NCBI GenBank assembly: GCA_030649025.1
Contig: JAUSGO010000034.1
Coordinates: 1 to 46,930, forward strand
Length of the DNA: 46,930 bases
Source: a bacterium
GTDB taxonomy: Bacteria > Patescibacteriota > Minisyncoccia > JAUYLV01
Direction of reading: 5' to 3'
Positions within the stretch are counted from its first letter, which is position 1. Each line of letters opens with the position of its first letter. The translations under genes and the position numbers were made by a program. Shown in pieces: positions 1-8,111 of the stretch. A model generated the notes under the pieces. It was not told the DNA's origin, did no database searches, and was given only the letters and a program-made list of their open reading frames with translations.

Positions 1-1551
1 AAGCCCGACCCGTTGCCGGAAGAGGCGCTGAACAAGAACGCGGGCCGCATGCTTAGCGCGGGTATTATCGCTCCGTTCCTTTGGGCCGCAAATCCCATCG
101 TTGGCGCGGGAGTCCATATCTTTTCCTTAATCCATTATCGCGGCGCCTTGCGGTCGCAAAAGCGCAAGATGGCCATTGCGGGCGTCATTCTCTGCGTAGC
201 CGGGCTTGTTCTGATGCCCATAGACAGCATCGGCATGGGCAGATTCAAAAAACCCTACGCAAATTTTTATGCCGATGGGCCGGGTTCCTTGGCAAAGACG
301 ATAACGCCTACGGGAAAAGAATCTTTGGAGCTGACATCCTACGTAAGCACCAAAGGAGGTTTCGCAATGCATCAGCCCAAAGGGTGGACGCCGGACGAGA
401 ACGGAACGGAAGATTCGCAATTCGTGTTCAACGGGCCCGAAGACGGTTTGGTTGAAGGCAAACCCTTCCGTCCACAGCTTAATGTTGATTCCGCGCCGGC
501 CCCGTCGCTTGATATTAAAAGTACGCAGGACGCCGTTAGGATGCTTACAAAGTCGCTGGAAGAGGAACATCCGGGCGCGTCTCTTGCGGAAGAACGGATA
601 ATGCTTGCCGGCGGACGCCTTGACGCGAGTTTCCTGGATAGCGCCTACAAAGACAATGGAGCCGATGTTCATATACTTCTTATGGTCGTGATAAAAGACG
701 GCATCATGTATTTTGCGGGGTCCAAAATGCCCCCCGAAAAATGGACTCGTAACGCAGAAACGGTGAAAGACTCGTTGCGCACATTCCACATACGGCAAAA
801 AACATACGTGAATGAGAAGGAAAAATTCAGCATGTCCGTTCCAAAGCACTGGATAGTCGTCGAAAGCGGCAAGCCGGAAACCCCGGTAGCCTTCAGGAAC
901 GCCCTGCCCGACACCGCCGGAGGCGAACCGTTCTTCGCGAACATAAATGTTGCCGTCGGTCCGGCGCAGAAAAACAGCGTGCAGGATATCTACGACACTG
1001 TTGAAGAGGTAAAAAACGCCCTGCCGAAAGTGTTTAAAAACTACAGCATCGTGGAAGATGAAGACCATACCACCGCGGGCGGACAGAATATGCATTTTCT
1101 CGGCGCCGTATTTACCCAGCAGGGCGTTGTTTTCCGGAATCTGCAACTGTTCGCCGTAGGCGGAAACAAGCTCTACGTTGTGACGGCGACCGCCCCCTCC
1201 GAGGTATGGGCTTTATATGGGCAAGTTATAAAAGATGTTTTTGAGACCTTTGATATCGTAGGACCCTCGAATCTGGGGCCATTCGCCGATTGTATTAAAA
1301 GCAAGAGCGTGGTTTTCTACGGGGCGTTCGATTGTTCGCACTGCCAGGCACAGAAAAAACTCTTCGGCGACGCAGCATCCCGCCTGCCGTATGTTGAGTG
1401 CTCCACTCCCGATGGGAAATATCAGACCGGCGTCTGCAGCGACAGGGATATCAAAGCATATCCCACGTGGGAATTCCCCGACGGTTCAAGACAGACCGGC
1501 GAATTGCCTCTGGAGACGCTTTCGGAAAGGACCGGATGCGCATTGCCTTAA
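1..1551 (+). CDS. Membrane-anchored protein: two PsbP-like domains plus C-terminal thioredoxin-like domain (5' partial)
   Basis: The frame is open from base 1, so the gene probably begins upstream; the first ATG inside is at 49. Two hydrophobic segments (about residues 17-40 and 56-74 counted from base 1) are followed by a long extracytoplasmic part. That part holds two similar domains, each opening with an F-x-M-x-x-P-K-x-W pattern (FAMHQPKGW and FSMSVPKHW) and running about 130 residues; this is the look of PsbP/DUF1795-like ligand-binding domains. The last 95 residues read as a thioredoxin-like domain with CSHC at about residues 445-448, followed by 'QKKLFG', 'YVEC', 'CSDRDI', 'YPTWEF' and 'G'. 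That order is typical of the thioredoxin domain fused to bacterial VKOR. The likely role is envelope redox or disulfide handling. The domain calls are pattern recognition; the fusion partner role is inference. Confidence 0.7.
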   Translation, partial: KPDPLPEEALNKNAGRMLSAGIIAPFLWAANPIVGAGVHIFSLIHYRGALRSQKRKMAIAGVILCVAGLVLMPIDSIGMGRFKKPYANFYADGPGSLAKTITPTGKESLELTSYVSTKGGFAMHQPKGWTPDENGTEDSQFVFNGPEDGLVEGKPFRPQLNVDSAPAPSLDIKSTQDAVRMLTKSLEEEHPGASLAEERIMLAGGRLDASFLDSAYKDNGADVHILLMVVIKDGIMYFAGSKMPPEKWTRNAETVKDSLRTFHIRQKTYVNEKEKFSMSVPKHWIVVESGKPETPVAFRNALPDTAGGEPFFANINVAVGPAQKNSVQDIYDTVEEVKNALPKVFKNYSIVEDEDHTTAGGQNMHFLGAVFTQQGVVFRNLQLFAVGGNKLYVVTATAPSEVWALYGQVIKDVFETFDIVGPSNLGPFADCIKSKSVVFYGAFDCSHCQAQKKLFGDAASRLPYVECSTPDGKYQTGVCSDRDIKAYPTWEFPDGSRQTGELPLETLSERTGCALP

Positions 1552-1661
1552 CCCTCCCATCTTCAAAAATTTAATCAGGCAACCTTATAATAGGCCGGTT
1601 AGCGTCACGCGCAACCTCATTTGGATTCTAGCTTTTCGTGGTTTCAAATTAGCCGAAAAAT

Positions 1662-1683
1662 AGTCCCTTGTGGACTTTTTTTT
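1662..1683 (+). terminator. Rho-independent terminator after the PsbP-thioredoxin gene
   Basis: A five-base stem AGTCC / GGACT with loop CTTGT is followed directly by seven T. It lies 110 bases after the stop codon. The rest of 1684-1810 shows no gene. Confidence 0.6.
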
Positions 1684-1811
1684 GTTTCAAATTCTCAAAA
1701 TCGATTGCTCAAGTGGAGGCCAGAGCCTAGAGTATAAAGCACGGACACTAACAGCAAGGCAAATGAACCCGGTGAGCTTGCCCCCCACCGTCACAACATC
1801 ACAAATTCCTC

Positions 1812-1858
1812 ACACAACATCCTTACATACTTGAGTATGTAAGGATGTTGTGTATACT
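1812..1858 (+). promoter_or_regulatory. Promoter with embedded 20-bp-arm palindrome, likely autoregulatory operator
   Basis: A perfect inverted repeat has arms at 1812-1831 and 1834-1853 around the two bases TG; the core is ATCCTTACA..TGTAAGGAT. The -35-like TTGAGT (1831-1836) and -10 TATACT (1853-1858), 16 bases apart, lie inside and at the edge of the palindrome. A bound dimer would cover the promoter. The start codon at 1867 is only eight bases after the -10 box, so the mRNA is probably leaderless. A related palindrome lies just after the gene. Confidence 0.75.
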
Positions 1859-1866
1859 ATAAATAT

Positions 1867-2154
1867 ATGGGAAAAATCAAAACAGCAAAGCAGATGGAGC
1901 GGCATCTTAAGGGAATGGCCAATCACTATCGCATCGAGATACTGCTTTTGATCGCCGCACGCGAAGGGCTTACGCTTGAGGAGATTATTGAGGCGATTGG
2001 AGCCAACGAGAAAACGTTGGGGGAGCACACGCGGCGGCTCTATATTGCCGGGCTAGTCAATAAAAAATACCGCGGCAAATTCGTGGAACACACGCTCTCG
2101 CCATACGGAAAAACATTCGTTGCCTTCCTCAAATCATTCCAACGCATCCAATAA
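1867..2154 (+). CDS. Small winged helix-turn-helix regulator, ArsR-like
   Basis: The 95-residue protein fits a single winged-HTH domain. A first helix (KQMERHLKGMANHYRIEILLLIA) precedes 'LTLEEIIEAIGANEKTLGEHTRRLYIAGLVNKKYRGKFVEHTLSPYG' in pieces: helix, recognition helix around TLGEHTRRL, and a basic wing. Lines such as 'HYRIEILLLI' and 'RLYIAGLV' match the ArsR/MarR-type layout. No metal-binding CxC motif is visible. The gene has its own promoter inside a long palindrome and is followed by a second related palindrome, which points to autoregulation and possibly control of dus downstream. The ligand is unknown. Confidence 0.75.
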   Translation: MGKIKTAKQMERHLKGMANHYRIEILLLIAAREGLTLEEIIEAIGANEKTLGEHTRRLYIAGLVNKKYRGKFVEHTLSPYGKTFVAFLKSFQRIQ

Positions 2155-2184
2155 CATCCTTACAAACTGGAGTTTGTAAGGATG
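2155..2184. promoter_or_regulatory. Second copy of the operator-like palindrome
   Basis: A perfect 14-bp inverted repeat, CATCCTTACAAACT (2155-2168) and AGTTTGTAAGGATG (2171-2184), surrounds GG. It shares ATCCTTACA-(8)-TGTAAGGAT spacing with the palindrome at 1812-1853. It starts immediately at the stop codon of the regulator gene and has no T tract, so an operator is more likely than a terminator. Confidence 0.65.
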
Positions 2185-2294
2185 ATTGTGCAAATGATGA
2201 TGTGTGTTGAATTTCGACGACCTTCTTAAGTTAATAGGTACGGTATAAAACTTCTGAATGAGGTTTTTTTCTCGAATACTCTCTAACTCAAAAC

Positions 2295-3257
2295 ATGCAC
2301 TTCAACTTTTGGGATACATTGGAAAAACCATTCTTTGCGCTCGCCCCGATGGCGGATGTGACCGATGCGGCGTTCCGGCAGATGTTCGTGGAATGCGGGA
2401 AGCCAGATGTGTTCTGGACCGAGTTCGTATCCATTGGGGGGCTTTGTTCAAGAGGCAAAGAAGCGCTTTTGCCCGACCTATGGTTTGGTGAAGGCGAACA
2501 CCCCATCGTCGCGCAGATATTCGGCGTGGAGCCCGAGAAGTACGAAAAAACGGGTGTGCTCATCCGCGAACTTGGTTTTGACGGCGTGGATATCAACATG
2601 GGGTGTCCCTCGCGCGATATTGAAAAACAAAAAGCAGGGGCCGCGCTCATCAAAACTCCAGAACTCGCACGCCTTGCCATCCGAGCCCTGAAGAAAGGAG
2701 CTGGGGATTTACCCGTGTCCGTCAAAACGCGGGTCGGCTATGTATCTAAGGATGAAATGTCGGCATGGCTTCAGGTACTTTTGGAAGAGGATTTGGCCGC
2801 GCTCACCGTGCATTTGCGTACGCGCATGGAAATGTCGGCAGTGCCCGCGCAGTGGGAGCTAGCGCATGAAATTGTGGAACTAAGGAACCGCGTGGCGCCA
2901 AAAACACTTTTAATTGGAAACGGAGACATCACTTCAATGGAAGATGCGCGCGCTCGTCTGAAGGAATCGGGCATGGATGGCGCAATGATAGGGCGGGGCG
3001 TTTTTGGGAATCCCTGGTTTTTTTCCGAGCGGGTGCCCGATGTACGCGAACGACTCGAACGTATGGTGAAACACGCGGAACTATTTGAAAAGAAATTCAA
3101 GGGTATCAAGAATTTCTCCGTGATGAAAAAACACTTCGGATCGTATGCCACGGGATTTGACGGGGCCAAAGAGCTTCGGATACGTCTTATGGGAACGGAA
3201 AAGGCTGAAGACGTGAAAAAAATAACGGAGGAGTTTCTGGGCGCAGTTGAGGTGTAA
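2295..3257 (+). CDS. dus: tRNA-dihydrouridine synthase
   Basis: This is a FMN-dependent enzyme that reduces specific uridines in tRNA D-loops. The TIM-barrel start 'FALAPMADVTDAAFR', the catalytic cysteine in 'INMGCPS' (C104), 'KTRVGY', and the FMN phosphate-binding strands 'IGNGDI' and 'GAMIGRGVFGNPWFF' are all in order. At 320 residues the length is normal. The segment equivalent to HgRt reads 'VHLRTRMEMS', which is a variant. No clear Shine-Dalgarno site precedes the ATG. It lies downstream of the winged-HTH gene and 35 bases before an ABC exporter gene on the same strand. Which Dus subfamily it belongs to cannot be fixed here. Confidence 0.93.
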   Translation: MHFNFWDTLEKPFFALAPMADVTDAAFRQMFVECGKPDVFWTEFVSIGGLCSRGKEALLPDLWFGEGEHPIVAQIFGVEPEKYEKTGVLIRELGFDGVDINMGCPSRDIEKQKAGAALIKTPELARLAIRALKKGAGDLPVSVKTRVGYVSKDEMSAWLQVLLEEDLAALTVHLRTRMEMSAVPAQWELAHEIVELRNRVAPKTLLIGNGDITSMEDARARLKESGMDGAMIGRGVFGNPWFFSERVPDVRERLERMVKHAELFEKKFKGIKNFSVMKKHFGSYATGFDGAKELRIRLMGTEKAEDVKKITEEFLGAVEV

Positions 3258-3292
3258 GATATTCCTATTTAAAGCGTCTTCTTTGCATACCT

Positions 3293-5053
3293 ATGCAGAC
3301 GCTCACAAAACGCACGCTCTCTATATTCTGGGAGCATAGCAAAAAATACCGCCTTCAGGCGGCGGTTTTGGTATTGGGTGTGTTTTTGTTCACCGTATTC
3401 CAAACCTATACCCCATTCCTTTACAGGGACCTTATTAATCTTCTTGCCTCGGGGCGCGTTCCGGAAAATTTAGAAAAGGCCATATATCTTGTGGTGCTCA
3501 TTTTCATCCTGAATTTCGTGAAGATATCTTCCTGGCGCGTGACCAATTTTGTCAACAATTACTTTGAGTCCAAGGTGATGAGGGACCTCACAAACACATG
3601 CTACCAGTATCTGCAGAAACACTCCGTTGGGTTTTTCAGTTCCAGCTTTGTGGGGAGTTTGGTTACCAAGGTGAAGCGCTATGAACGTGCGTTTGAGCAA
3701 ATAGCCGACCAGTTAATTTTCGATCTGGGACGCTCGTTGCTTGATACCGGATTGGTTCTTACCGTGCTTTTGTGGAAGTACCCTACCTTCGGACTCATTT
3801 TGCTTTTTTGGTGCGCGGCCTTTCTGGTCTTCGCCTACTTTTACGCGCGTTTTAAGCTTCCATATGACATCCGTCGGGCCCGCGTTGATACGCACACCAC
3901 GGCTCAGCTTGCCGACAGCTTTACCAATAATACCAACATCAAACTTTTTGCATCCTATGAGCGTGAAAATGAGAGATTCGGCGAGGTGACGAATGAGCAG
4001 TTCTTGGCGCGCAAGAAAAGCTGGGACCTGGGGACGTGGAGCGATGTGGTGCAGGGGTTTTTTATGGTTGGCCTTGAATTCCTGATTATGTACGTTGCCG
4101 TGAAGTTCTGGCTTGCAGGAAAGCTGGACGTTGGTAGCGTAGCGCTTCTTCAGGCCTATGTCATACGGCTTTCCGACAAGCTTTGGAACACCGGGAAGAA
4201 TATCCGCGTTATCTATGAGGCTCTCGCGGACGCAAATGAAATGACCCAGATGCTCTCCACCCCGTTTGAGATAAAAGATGCAACGGGAGCGGGGCGACTG
4301 GAGGTTTCAAAAGGAAGTATCGGATTCCGGAACGTTCTATTCGGCTATTATAAAGAAGCTTCCATACTTAAGGATTTTAATTTCTCAATTTTACCCGGCG
4401 AGCGCGTAGCGCTCATCGGTCCCTCCGGAGGAGGAAAGTCCACCATCGTGAAGCTTTTGCTTCGGTTCTACGACATTCAGGGCGGAGAAATTCTTATTGA
4501 CGGGCAGAATATTGCGAGCGTTACGCAGGATTCTTTGAGGCAGACCGCCTCGCTCGTTCCCCAAGAGCCCATACTTTTTCACCGGACGCTCATGGACAAC
4601 ATCAGGTATGCAAAACCAGACGCAAGCGATGAGGAAGTGATACGGGTTTCAAAACTGGCGCATGCGCATGAGTTCATTTCTTCATTTTCTCGGGGGTACA
4701 ATTCGCTTGTGGGGGAGCGCGGTATCAAACTTTCTGGCGGCGAGCGCCAAAGGGTCGCCATCGCGCGGGCAATTCTTAAAAACGCTCCCATACTCATTCT
4801 GGACGAGGCGACCAGTTCCCTTGATAGCGAAAGCGAGATGTATATTCAGGACGCGCTTAGGCACCTTATGCAGAACCGCACTACTATTGTCATCGCGCAC
4901 CGCCTTTCAACCATTATGCAGATGGACCGCATCGTGGTCGTGGAAAACGGCGTGATCGTTGAAGAAGGAAAGCACGAGGAGCTTCTTAAGGTACAGCAGG
5001 GGCTTTATCAAAAACTTTGGGGAATCCAGGCGGGCGGATTTACTTCGGCCTAG
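3293..5053 (+). CDS. ABC exporter, fused membrane and ATPase domains (MsbA/LmrA-like)
   Basis: This 586-residue half-transporter has about six membrane segments in residues 20-310, followed by a nucleotide-binding domain. Walker A is GPSGGGKST (about 375-383), Q-loop 'SLVPQEP', signature LSGGERQRVAIARA (about 479), Walker B ILILDEATSSLD (about 500) and H-loop IAHRLST. All catalytic residues are present, so it can work as a homodimer. A second, different exporter of the same length follows at 5596, separated by a divergent small regulator; a heterodimer of the two is possible but not shown. The substrate (lipid, peptide or drug) cannot be read from sequence. Confidence 0.92.
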   Translation: MQTLTKRTLSIFWEHSKKYRLQAAVLVLGVFLFTVFQTYTPFLYRDLINLLASGRVPENLEKAIYLVVLIFILNFVKISSWRVTNFVNNYFESKVMRDLTNTCYQYLQKHSVGFFSSSFVGSLVTKVKRYERAFEQIADQLIFDLGRSLLDTGLVLTVLLWKYPTFGLILLFWCAAFLVFAYFYARFKLPYDIRRARVDTHTTAQLADSFTNNTNIKLFASYERENERFGEVTNEQFLARKKSWDLGTWSDVVQGFFMVGLEFLIMYVAVKFWLAGKLDVGSVALLQAYVIRLSDKLWNTGKNIRVIYEALADANEMTQMLSTPFEIKDATGAGRLEVSKGSIGFRNVLFGYYKEASILKDFNFSILPGERVALIGPSGGGKSTIVKLLLRFYDIQGGEILIDGQNIASVTQDSLRQTASLVPQEPILFHRTLMDNIRYAKPDASDEEVIRVSKLAHAHEFISSFSRGYNSLVGERGIKLSGGERQRVAIARAILKNAPILILDEATSSLDSESEMYIQDALRHLMQNRTTIVIAHRLSTIMQMDRIVVVENGVIVEEGKHEELLKVQQGLYQKLWGIQAGGFTSA

Positions 5054-5180
5054 GCGCGTCAAAAAGACAGAATTATCCCAGCAAACAATCCGAATAACCG
5101 CATCCTAAATGAACGGAAAGCATCGGGTGGTCTTTCGTGTATCTTAGAACGAACTCATGCTCGTTCTCTTTCTTATTATA

Positions 5181-5210
5181 AATAAAATCCTCGGACGATT
5201 TTTCCGAGGA
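5181..5210 (-). terminator. Terminator of the minus-strand winged-HTH gene
   Basis: An eight-base stem TCCTCGGA / TCCGAGGA (5188-5195, 5203-5210) reads on the minus strand into a T-rich tail (ATTTTATTTAT). It sits 27 bases beyond the stop codon of the small regulator. The stretch 5054-5180 shows no gene. Confidence 0.6.
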
Positions 5211-5236
5211 GTTTGGCTGCACAAACTTACCACAGG

Positions 5237-5470
5237 CTATAGATTGGCCGTGATTAAGGTGATTCGGGGCAACTTGCGGCCGGCACCCTTTTCCCTTTCG
5301 ATTAGGCCCATTCTTGCGAGCCGCTTAATCGTATGACAAAGAGTCGTAGACTGAAAGCCGCTGCGGAGCGCAAGTTCGTTCAGGTTCACATCGGCACTCC
5401 CGCCGCAAGATCTTACGTGGTCAAGAATAACCTTGTTCGAGCCACTATCAAGGCATGCCGCCTTGCTCAT
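5237..5470 (-). CDS. Small winged helix-turn-helix regulator, MarR-like
   Basis: A 77-residue protein with a typical HTH: 'NLNELALRSGFQSTTLCHTIKRLARMGLIEREKGAGRKL' (in parts) gives helix, recognition helix and basic wing. The start is well supported: GGAGG lies five bases upstream of the ATG. Its promoter is strong (TTGATA, 17 bases, TATAAT at 5509-5537, minus). It is transcribed away from the ABC exporter at 5596, and the two promoters lie within 80 bases, so control of that exporter is the natural guess. Ligand unknown. Confidence 0.75.
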   Translation of the reverse strand: MSKAACLDSGSNKVILDHVRSCGGSADVNLNELALRSGFQSTTLCHTIKRLARMGLIEREKGAGRKLPRITLITANL

Positions 5471-5508
5471 AATTTCCTCCCGTAGACCCGTTTCCGCTTT
5501 CAGCAGAT

Positions 5509-5537
5509 ATTATATATCATATTCAAAAACTTATCAA
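5509..5537 (-). promoter_or_regulatory. Promoter of the minus-strand winged-HTH gene
   Basis: Read on the minus strand: -35 TTGATA (5532-5537), 17-base spacer, -10 TATAAT (5509-5514). This is close to the sigma-70 consensus. The leader to the ATG is about 30 bases and carries GGAGG. Confidence 0.75.
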
Positions 5538-5557
5538 GCCAGTCTTGCCCTTTTCTT

Positions 5558-5586
5558 TTGCCGCAGAATATACAATATGATACACT
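5558..5586 (+). promoter_or_regulatory. Likely promoter of the second ABC exporter
   Basis: TTGCCG (5558-5563), 17 bases, TACACT (5581-5586). The ATG at 5596 lies nine bases after the -10 box, so the transcript would be leaderless or nearly so; no Shine-Dalgarno site is seen. Confidence 0.5.
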
Positions 5587-5595
5587 GGCTTAATT

Positions 5596-7359
5596 ATGCA
5601 TCTTCTTTGGAACTATATTAAACAATATAAGAGCATTCTTTTTGGCGCATTGGCGCTTGCTACAATAAACCAGGGATTCTCGTTGCTGGACCCACAGATA
5701 TTCCGGCTTATTGTGGACCGGTATGCCACGCGTGTTGCCACCTTGCCGCAGGACGAGTTCTTGCACGGCGTTATATTGCTTTTGCTGGCGGCCGTTGGCG
5801 TGGCGTTCGTCTCGCGCGTTGCAAAAAACTTCCAGGACTATTACGTGAATGTCATCACCCAGCGCCTGGGCACGCGTCTGTATGCCGATGGCATCGCTCA
5901 CGCCTTCTCTCTGCCCTATGCGGTGTTTGAAGACCAGCGTTCGGGCGAGCTTCTGCGCCAGTTGCAAAAAGCACGCGATGACGTGCAGAAGCTTATTGTA
6001 AGCGCCATCAACATTCTGTTCCTTTCGTTCGTCGGCGTTATTTTTGTTCTCATCTACGCGTTCTTTGTCCATTGGCTGGTGGGACTGGTGTATTTTCTTA
6101 TCATTCCTTTGCTCGGCGCGGCAACATATTTCATCGGCAGGCGCATCAAGACCATCCAGAAAAATATTGTGGTGCAAACGGGGGAACTAGCCGGTTCCAC
6201 CACCGAAACTCTGCGTAACGTGGAGCTTGTCAAAAGCCTGGGGCTTGAAGCGCAGGAGGTTGGCAGGCTGAATGCCGTCAACGATCAGATATTACAGCTC
6301 GAGTTGTATAAGGTCCGACTCATCCGCAAGCTGAATTTCACCCAGGGAACGCTCATTAACGCCCTACGTTCCTCTTTAATGCTTCTCATGCTCTGGCTTA
6401 TTTTCAACGGGGACATTACGCTTGGAGAATTTTTCAGCCTTCTTTTCTATTCATTTTTTATTTTCAACCCTTTGGGAGAATTGGGTAATGTCTCCGCACA
6501 GTATCAGGAAGCAAGGGGCAGCATGGAGGTACTTGGCAAGGTGCTGGCCACTTTACCGGCGCCGAAACCCGCGCGACCGATTGCAATTGAGGGGGCTATA
6601 CGGGACATCGCGTATGAGAATGTAACGTTTCAGTATGCTTCTGCGGACAAGCCTTCGCTTTCCGGTGTATCCTTCCGCGTTAAGGGCGGAACAACGATCG
6701 CTTTTGTCGGACCCTCCGGTTCTGGTAAGACAACCGTTATGAAACTGTTGTCGGGGCTTTATCAGCCGACGGACGGCAAAATATTTTTCAATGGCGTGGA
6801 CTCGAGCGTTGTGGATTTTGATGCGGTGCGCCTGAAAATGGGGCTGGTGTCGCAGGATACCCAGCTTTTTGCCGGCACCATACGTGAGAACCTCTTATTC
6901 GTTCGCCCGGATGCAACCGACAAAGGATGCGAGGAAGCCCTGGATGCCGCCGCTGCCCGTACCATCATAGAGCGTGGCAACAAGGGCCTTGATACGCGCA
7001 TCGGGGAGAGCGGCATCAAGCTTTCGGGAGGCGAAAAACAGCGGCTTGCCATTGCCCGAGCCCTTTTGCGAAAACCCCATGTTCTGGTCTTTGACGAAGC
7101 GACAAGTTCGCTCGACTCCATAACAGAAAAATCAATCACCGAGACCATAAAAAAAGTGACGGCATCCCGGCAAAACCTCATCACGGTGTTGGTGGCCCAT
7201 CGTCTGTCCACTATCATGCACGCAGATACTATTTATGTTCTTGAGAAAGGAAAGATAGTTGAATCCGGTTCGCATGAGGCGCTGTTGCGTGAAGGCGGGC
7301 TTTACGCCGCGTTGTGGAGAGAACAGAGCGCGAGCACGGAGAACGGAATCAATTCTTAA
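5596..7359 (+). CDS. ABC exporter, fused membrane and ATPase domains
   Basis: The 587-residue protein has an N-terminal six-helix exporter domain and a complete nucleotide-binding domain: Walker A GPSGSGKTT (about 370-378), Q-loop 'GLVSQDTQLF', signature LSGGEKQRLAIARA (about 475), Walker B VLVFDEATSSLD (about 497) and H-loop VAHRLST. It differs clearly from the exporter at 3293 in the membrane half. The small divergent HTH gene directly upstream suggests regulated expression. Substrate unknown. Confidence 0.92.
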   Translation: MHLLWNYIKQYKSILFGALALATINQGFSLLDPQIFRLIVDRYATRVATLPQDEFLHGVILLLLAAVGVAFVSRVAKNFQDYYVNVITQRLGTRLYADGIAHAFSLPYAVFEDQRSGELLRQLQKARDDVQKLIVSAINILFLSFVGVIFVLIYAFFVHWLVGLVYFLIIPLLGAATYFIGRRIKTIQKNIVVQTGELAGSTTETLRNVELVKSLGLEAQEVGRLNAVNDQILQLELYKVRLIRKLNFTQGTLINALRSSLMLLMLWLIFNGDITLGEFFSLLFYSFFIFNPLGELGNVSAQYQEARGSMEVLGKVLATLPAPKPARPIAIEGAIRDIAYENVTFQYASADKPSLSGVSFRVKGGTTIAFVGPSGSGKTTVMKLLSGLYQPTDGKIFFNGVDSSVVDFDAVRLKMGLVSQDTQLFAGTIRENLLFVRPDATDKGCEEALDAAAARTIIERGNKGLDTRIGESGIKLSGGEKQRLAIARALLRKPHVLVFDEATSSLDSITEKSITETIKKVTASRQNLITVLVAHRLSTIMHADTIYVLEKGKIVESGSHEALLREGGLYAALWREQSASTENGINS

Positions 7360-7377
7360 CTATTATGATTTAAACAC

Positions 7378-7944
7378 ATGTCCTTAAAACTTCATGTTAA
7401 GAACGATATTATTGTGTACGACGGAAAATATATACAAACTATTGAACGGCATTTCAGGAACCGCAAAACCGGATATCGTGGCACCTGGGAGATGGTGAAG
7501 CGTAAAACATACGGACGCATCGTTGCGGTTATTGCGCTTACGCCGAAAAAAGAAGTTATCCTGATAAAAATTTTCCGCATACCGTTTAAGTGCCGGATCA
7601 TTGAGGCATGCGCAGGCCTTATGGATAAAAAAGGAGAGAGCGAGCCGGACATGGCGCGGCGCGAACTTTTGGAAGAGACGGGGTATGAAGTTTCTCGCCT
7701 GCGAAAGCTTGTTTCTGGCCCCTTCAACACCAGCATGCTTGAAGACGAGATAGTATATTATCTCGGTACGGGAGCAAGAAAGATTCAAGAACCGGAACTT
7801 GAGGATGCCGAGGATATTGAAGTGCTCAAAATCCCGCTTAAAAAGCTTCGGACATTTCTTCTGCATCCGCCTCGCGGAGTAAAGGCGGATGTGAAGCTTT
7901 TTGGCATTCTGCACCTTCTAAAGAGCAAGGTGCCCATAAGGTAG
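7378..7944 (+). CDS. Nudix hydrolase, ADP-ribose pyrophosphatase-like
   Basis: This enzyme class cleaves nucleoside diphosphates linked to another group, for example ADP-ribose, using Mg2+. The Nudix box is 'AGLMDKKGES' followed by 'EPDMARRELLEETGYEV'; REx2EExGY is intact. There is one more residue between the leading Gly and the first Glu than in the standard Gx5E spacing. The upstream 'RIVAVIALTPKKEVILIKIFRIPF' and the downstream 'SMLEDEIVYYLG' resemble the ADP-ribose group. The length of 188 residues is normal. It begins 18 bases after the ABC exporter, probably in the same transcript, and a strong terminator follows. Substrate is inference. Confidence 0.87.
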   Translation: MSLKLHVKNDIIVYDGKYIQTIERHFRNRKTGYRGTWEMVKRKTYGRIVAVIALTPKKEVILIKIFRIPFKCRIIEACAGLMDKKGESEPDMARRELLEETGYEVSRLRKLVSGPFNTSMLEDEIVYYLGTGARKIQEPELEDAEDIEVLKIPLKKLRTFLLHPPRGVKADVKLFGILHLLKSKVPIR

Positions 7945-7959
7945 AAACTTCGCTCTTCT

Positions 7960-7999
7960 CTATTCCAATGTTCTCAAGAACATTGGAATAGTTTTTTTT
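7960..7999 (+). terminator. Strong Rho-independent terminator
   Basis: Perfect 14-bp stem CTATTCCAATGTTC / GAACATTGGAATAG with loop TCAA, followed by eight T. It ends the ABC exporter-Nudix transcript. Confidence 0.9.
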
Positions 8000-8033
8000 G
8001 ATGCTTAACTCATGATGTCTGGAATACGTGCCC

Positions 8034-8061
8034 TTGTAATTATACGATAGCGCGCTATAGT
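8034..8061 (+). promoter_or_regulatory. Promoter with palindromic operator-like site between -35 and -10
   Basis: TTGTAA (8034-8039), 16 bases, TATAGT (8056-8061). The spacer contains the perfect palindrome ATAGCGCGCTAT (8047-8058), which overlaps the -10 box. Transcription would begin near 8068 and give a leader of about 40 bases with AAGGAGG (8099-8105). A repressor site in a promoter spacer suggests that the three genes downstream are inducible; the repressor is not identified. Confidence 0.55.
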
Positions 8062-8111
8062 TGGTTTTTGGTGATCTATTTTAGCACTTTGACAGAAGAA
8101 GGAGGGCGATG

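Noticed and set aside
127-1146. 339-codon minus-strand frame opposite the first gene
   Set aside because: The plus-strand product has clear membrane segments, repeated domains and a CxxC domain; the minus-strand product has no recognisable features and is a shadow.
2282-2491. Overlapping frames at the start of dus as a separate small gene
   Set aside because: The frames lie inside the conserved Dus N terminus and have no ribosome-binding site.
3293-7359. Calling the two ABC exporters a heterodimer
   Set aside because: Both have complete catalytic motifs and they are separated by a divergent gene and separate promoters; nothing in the sequence shows pairing.
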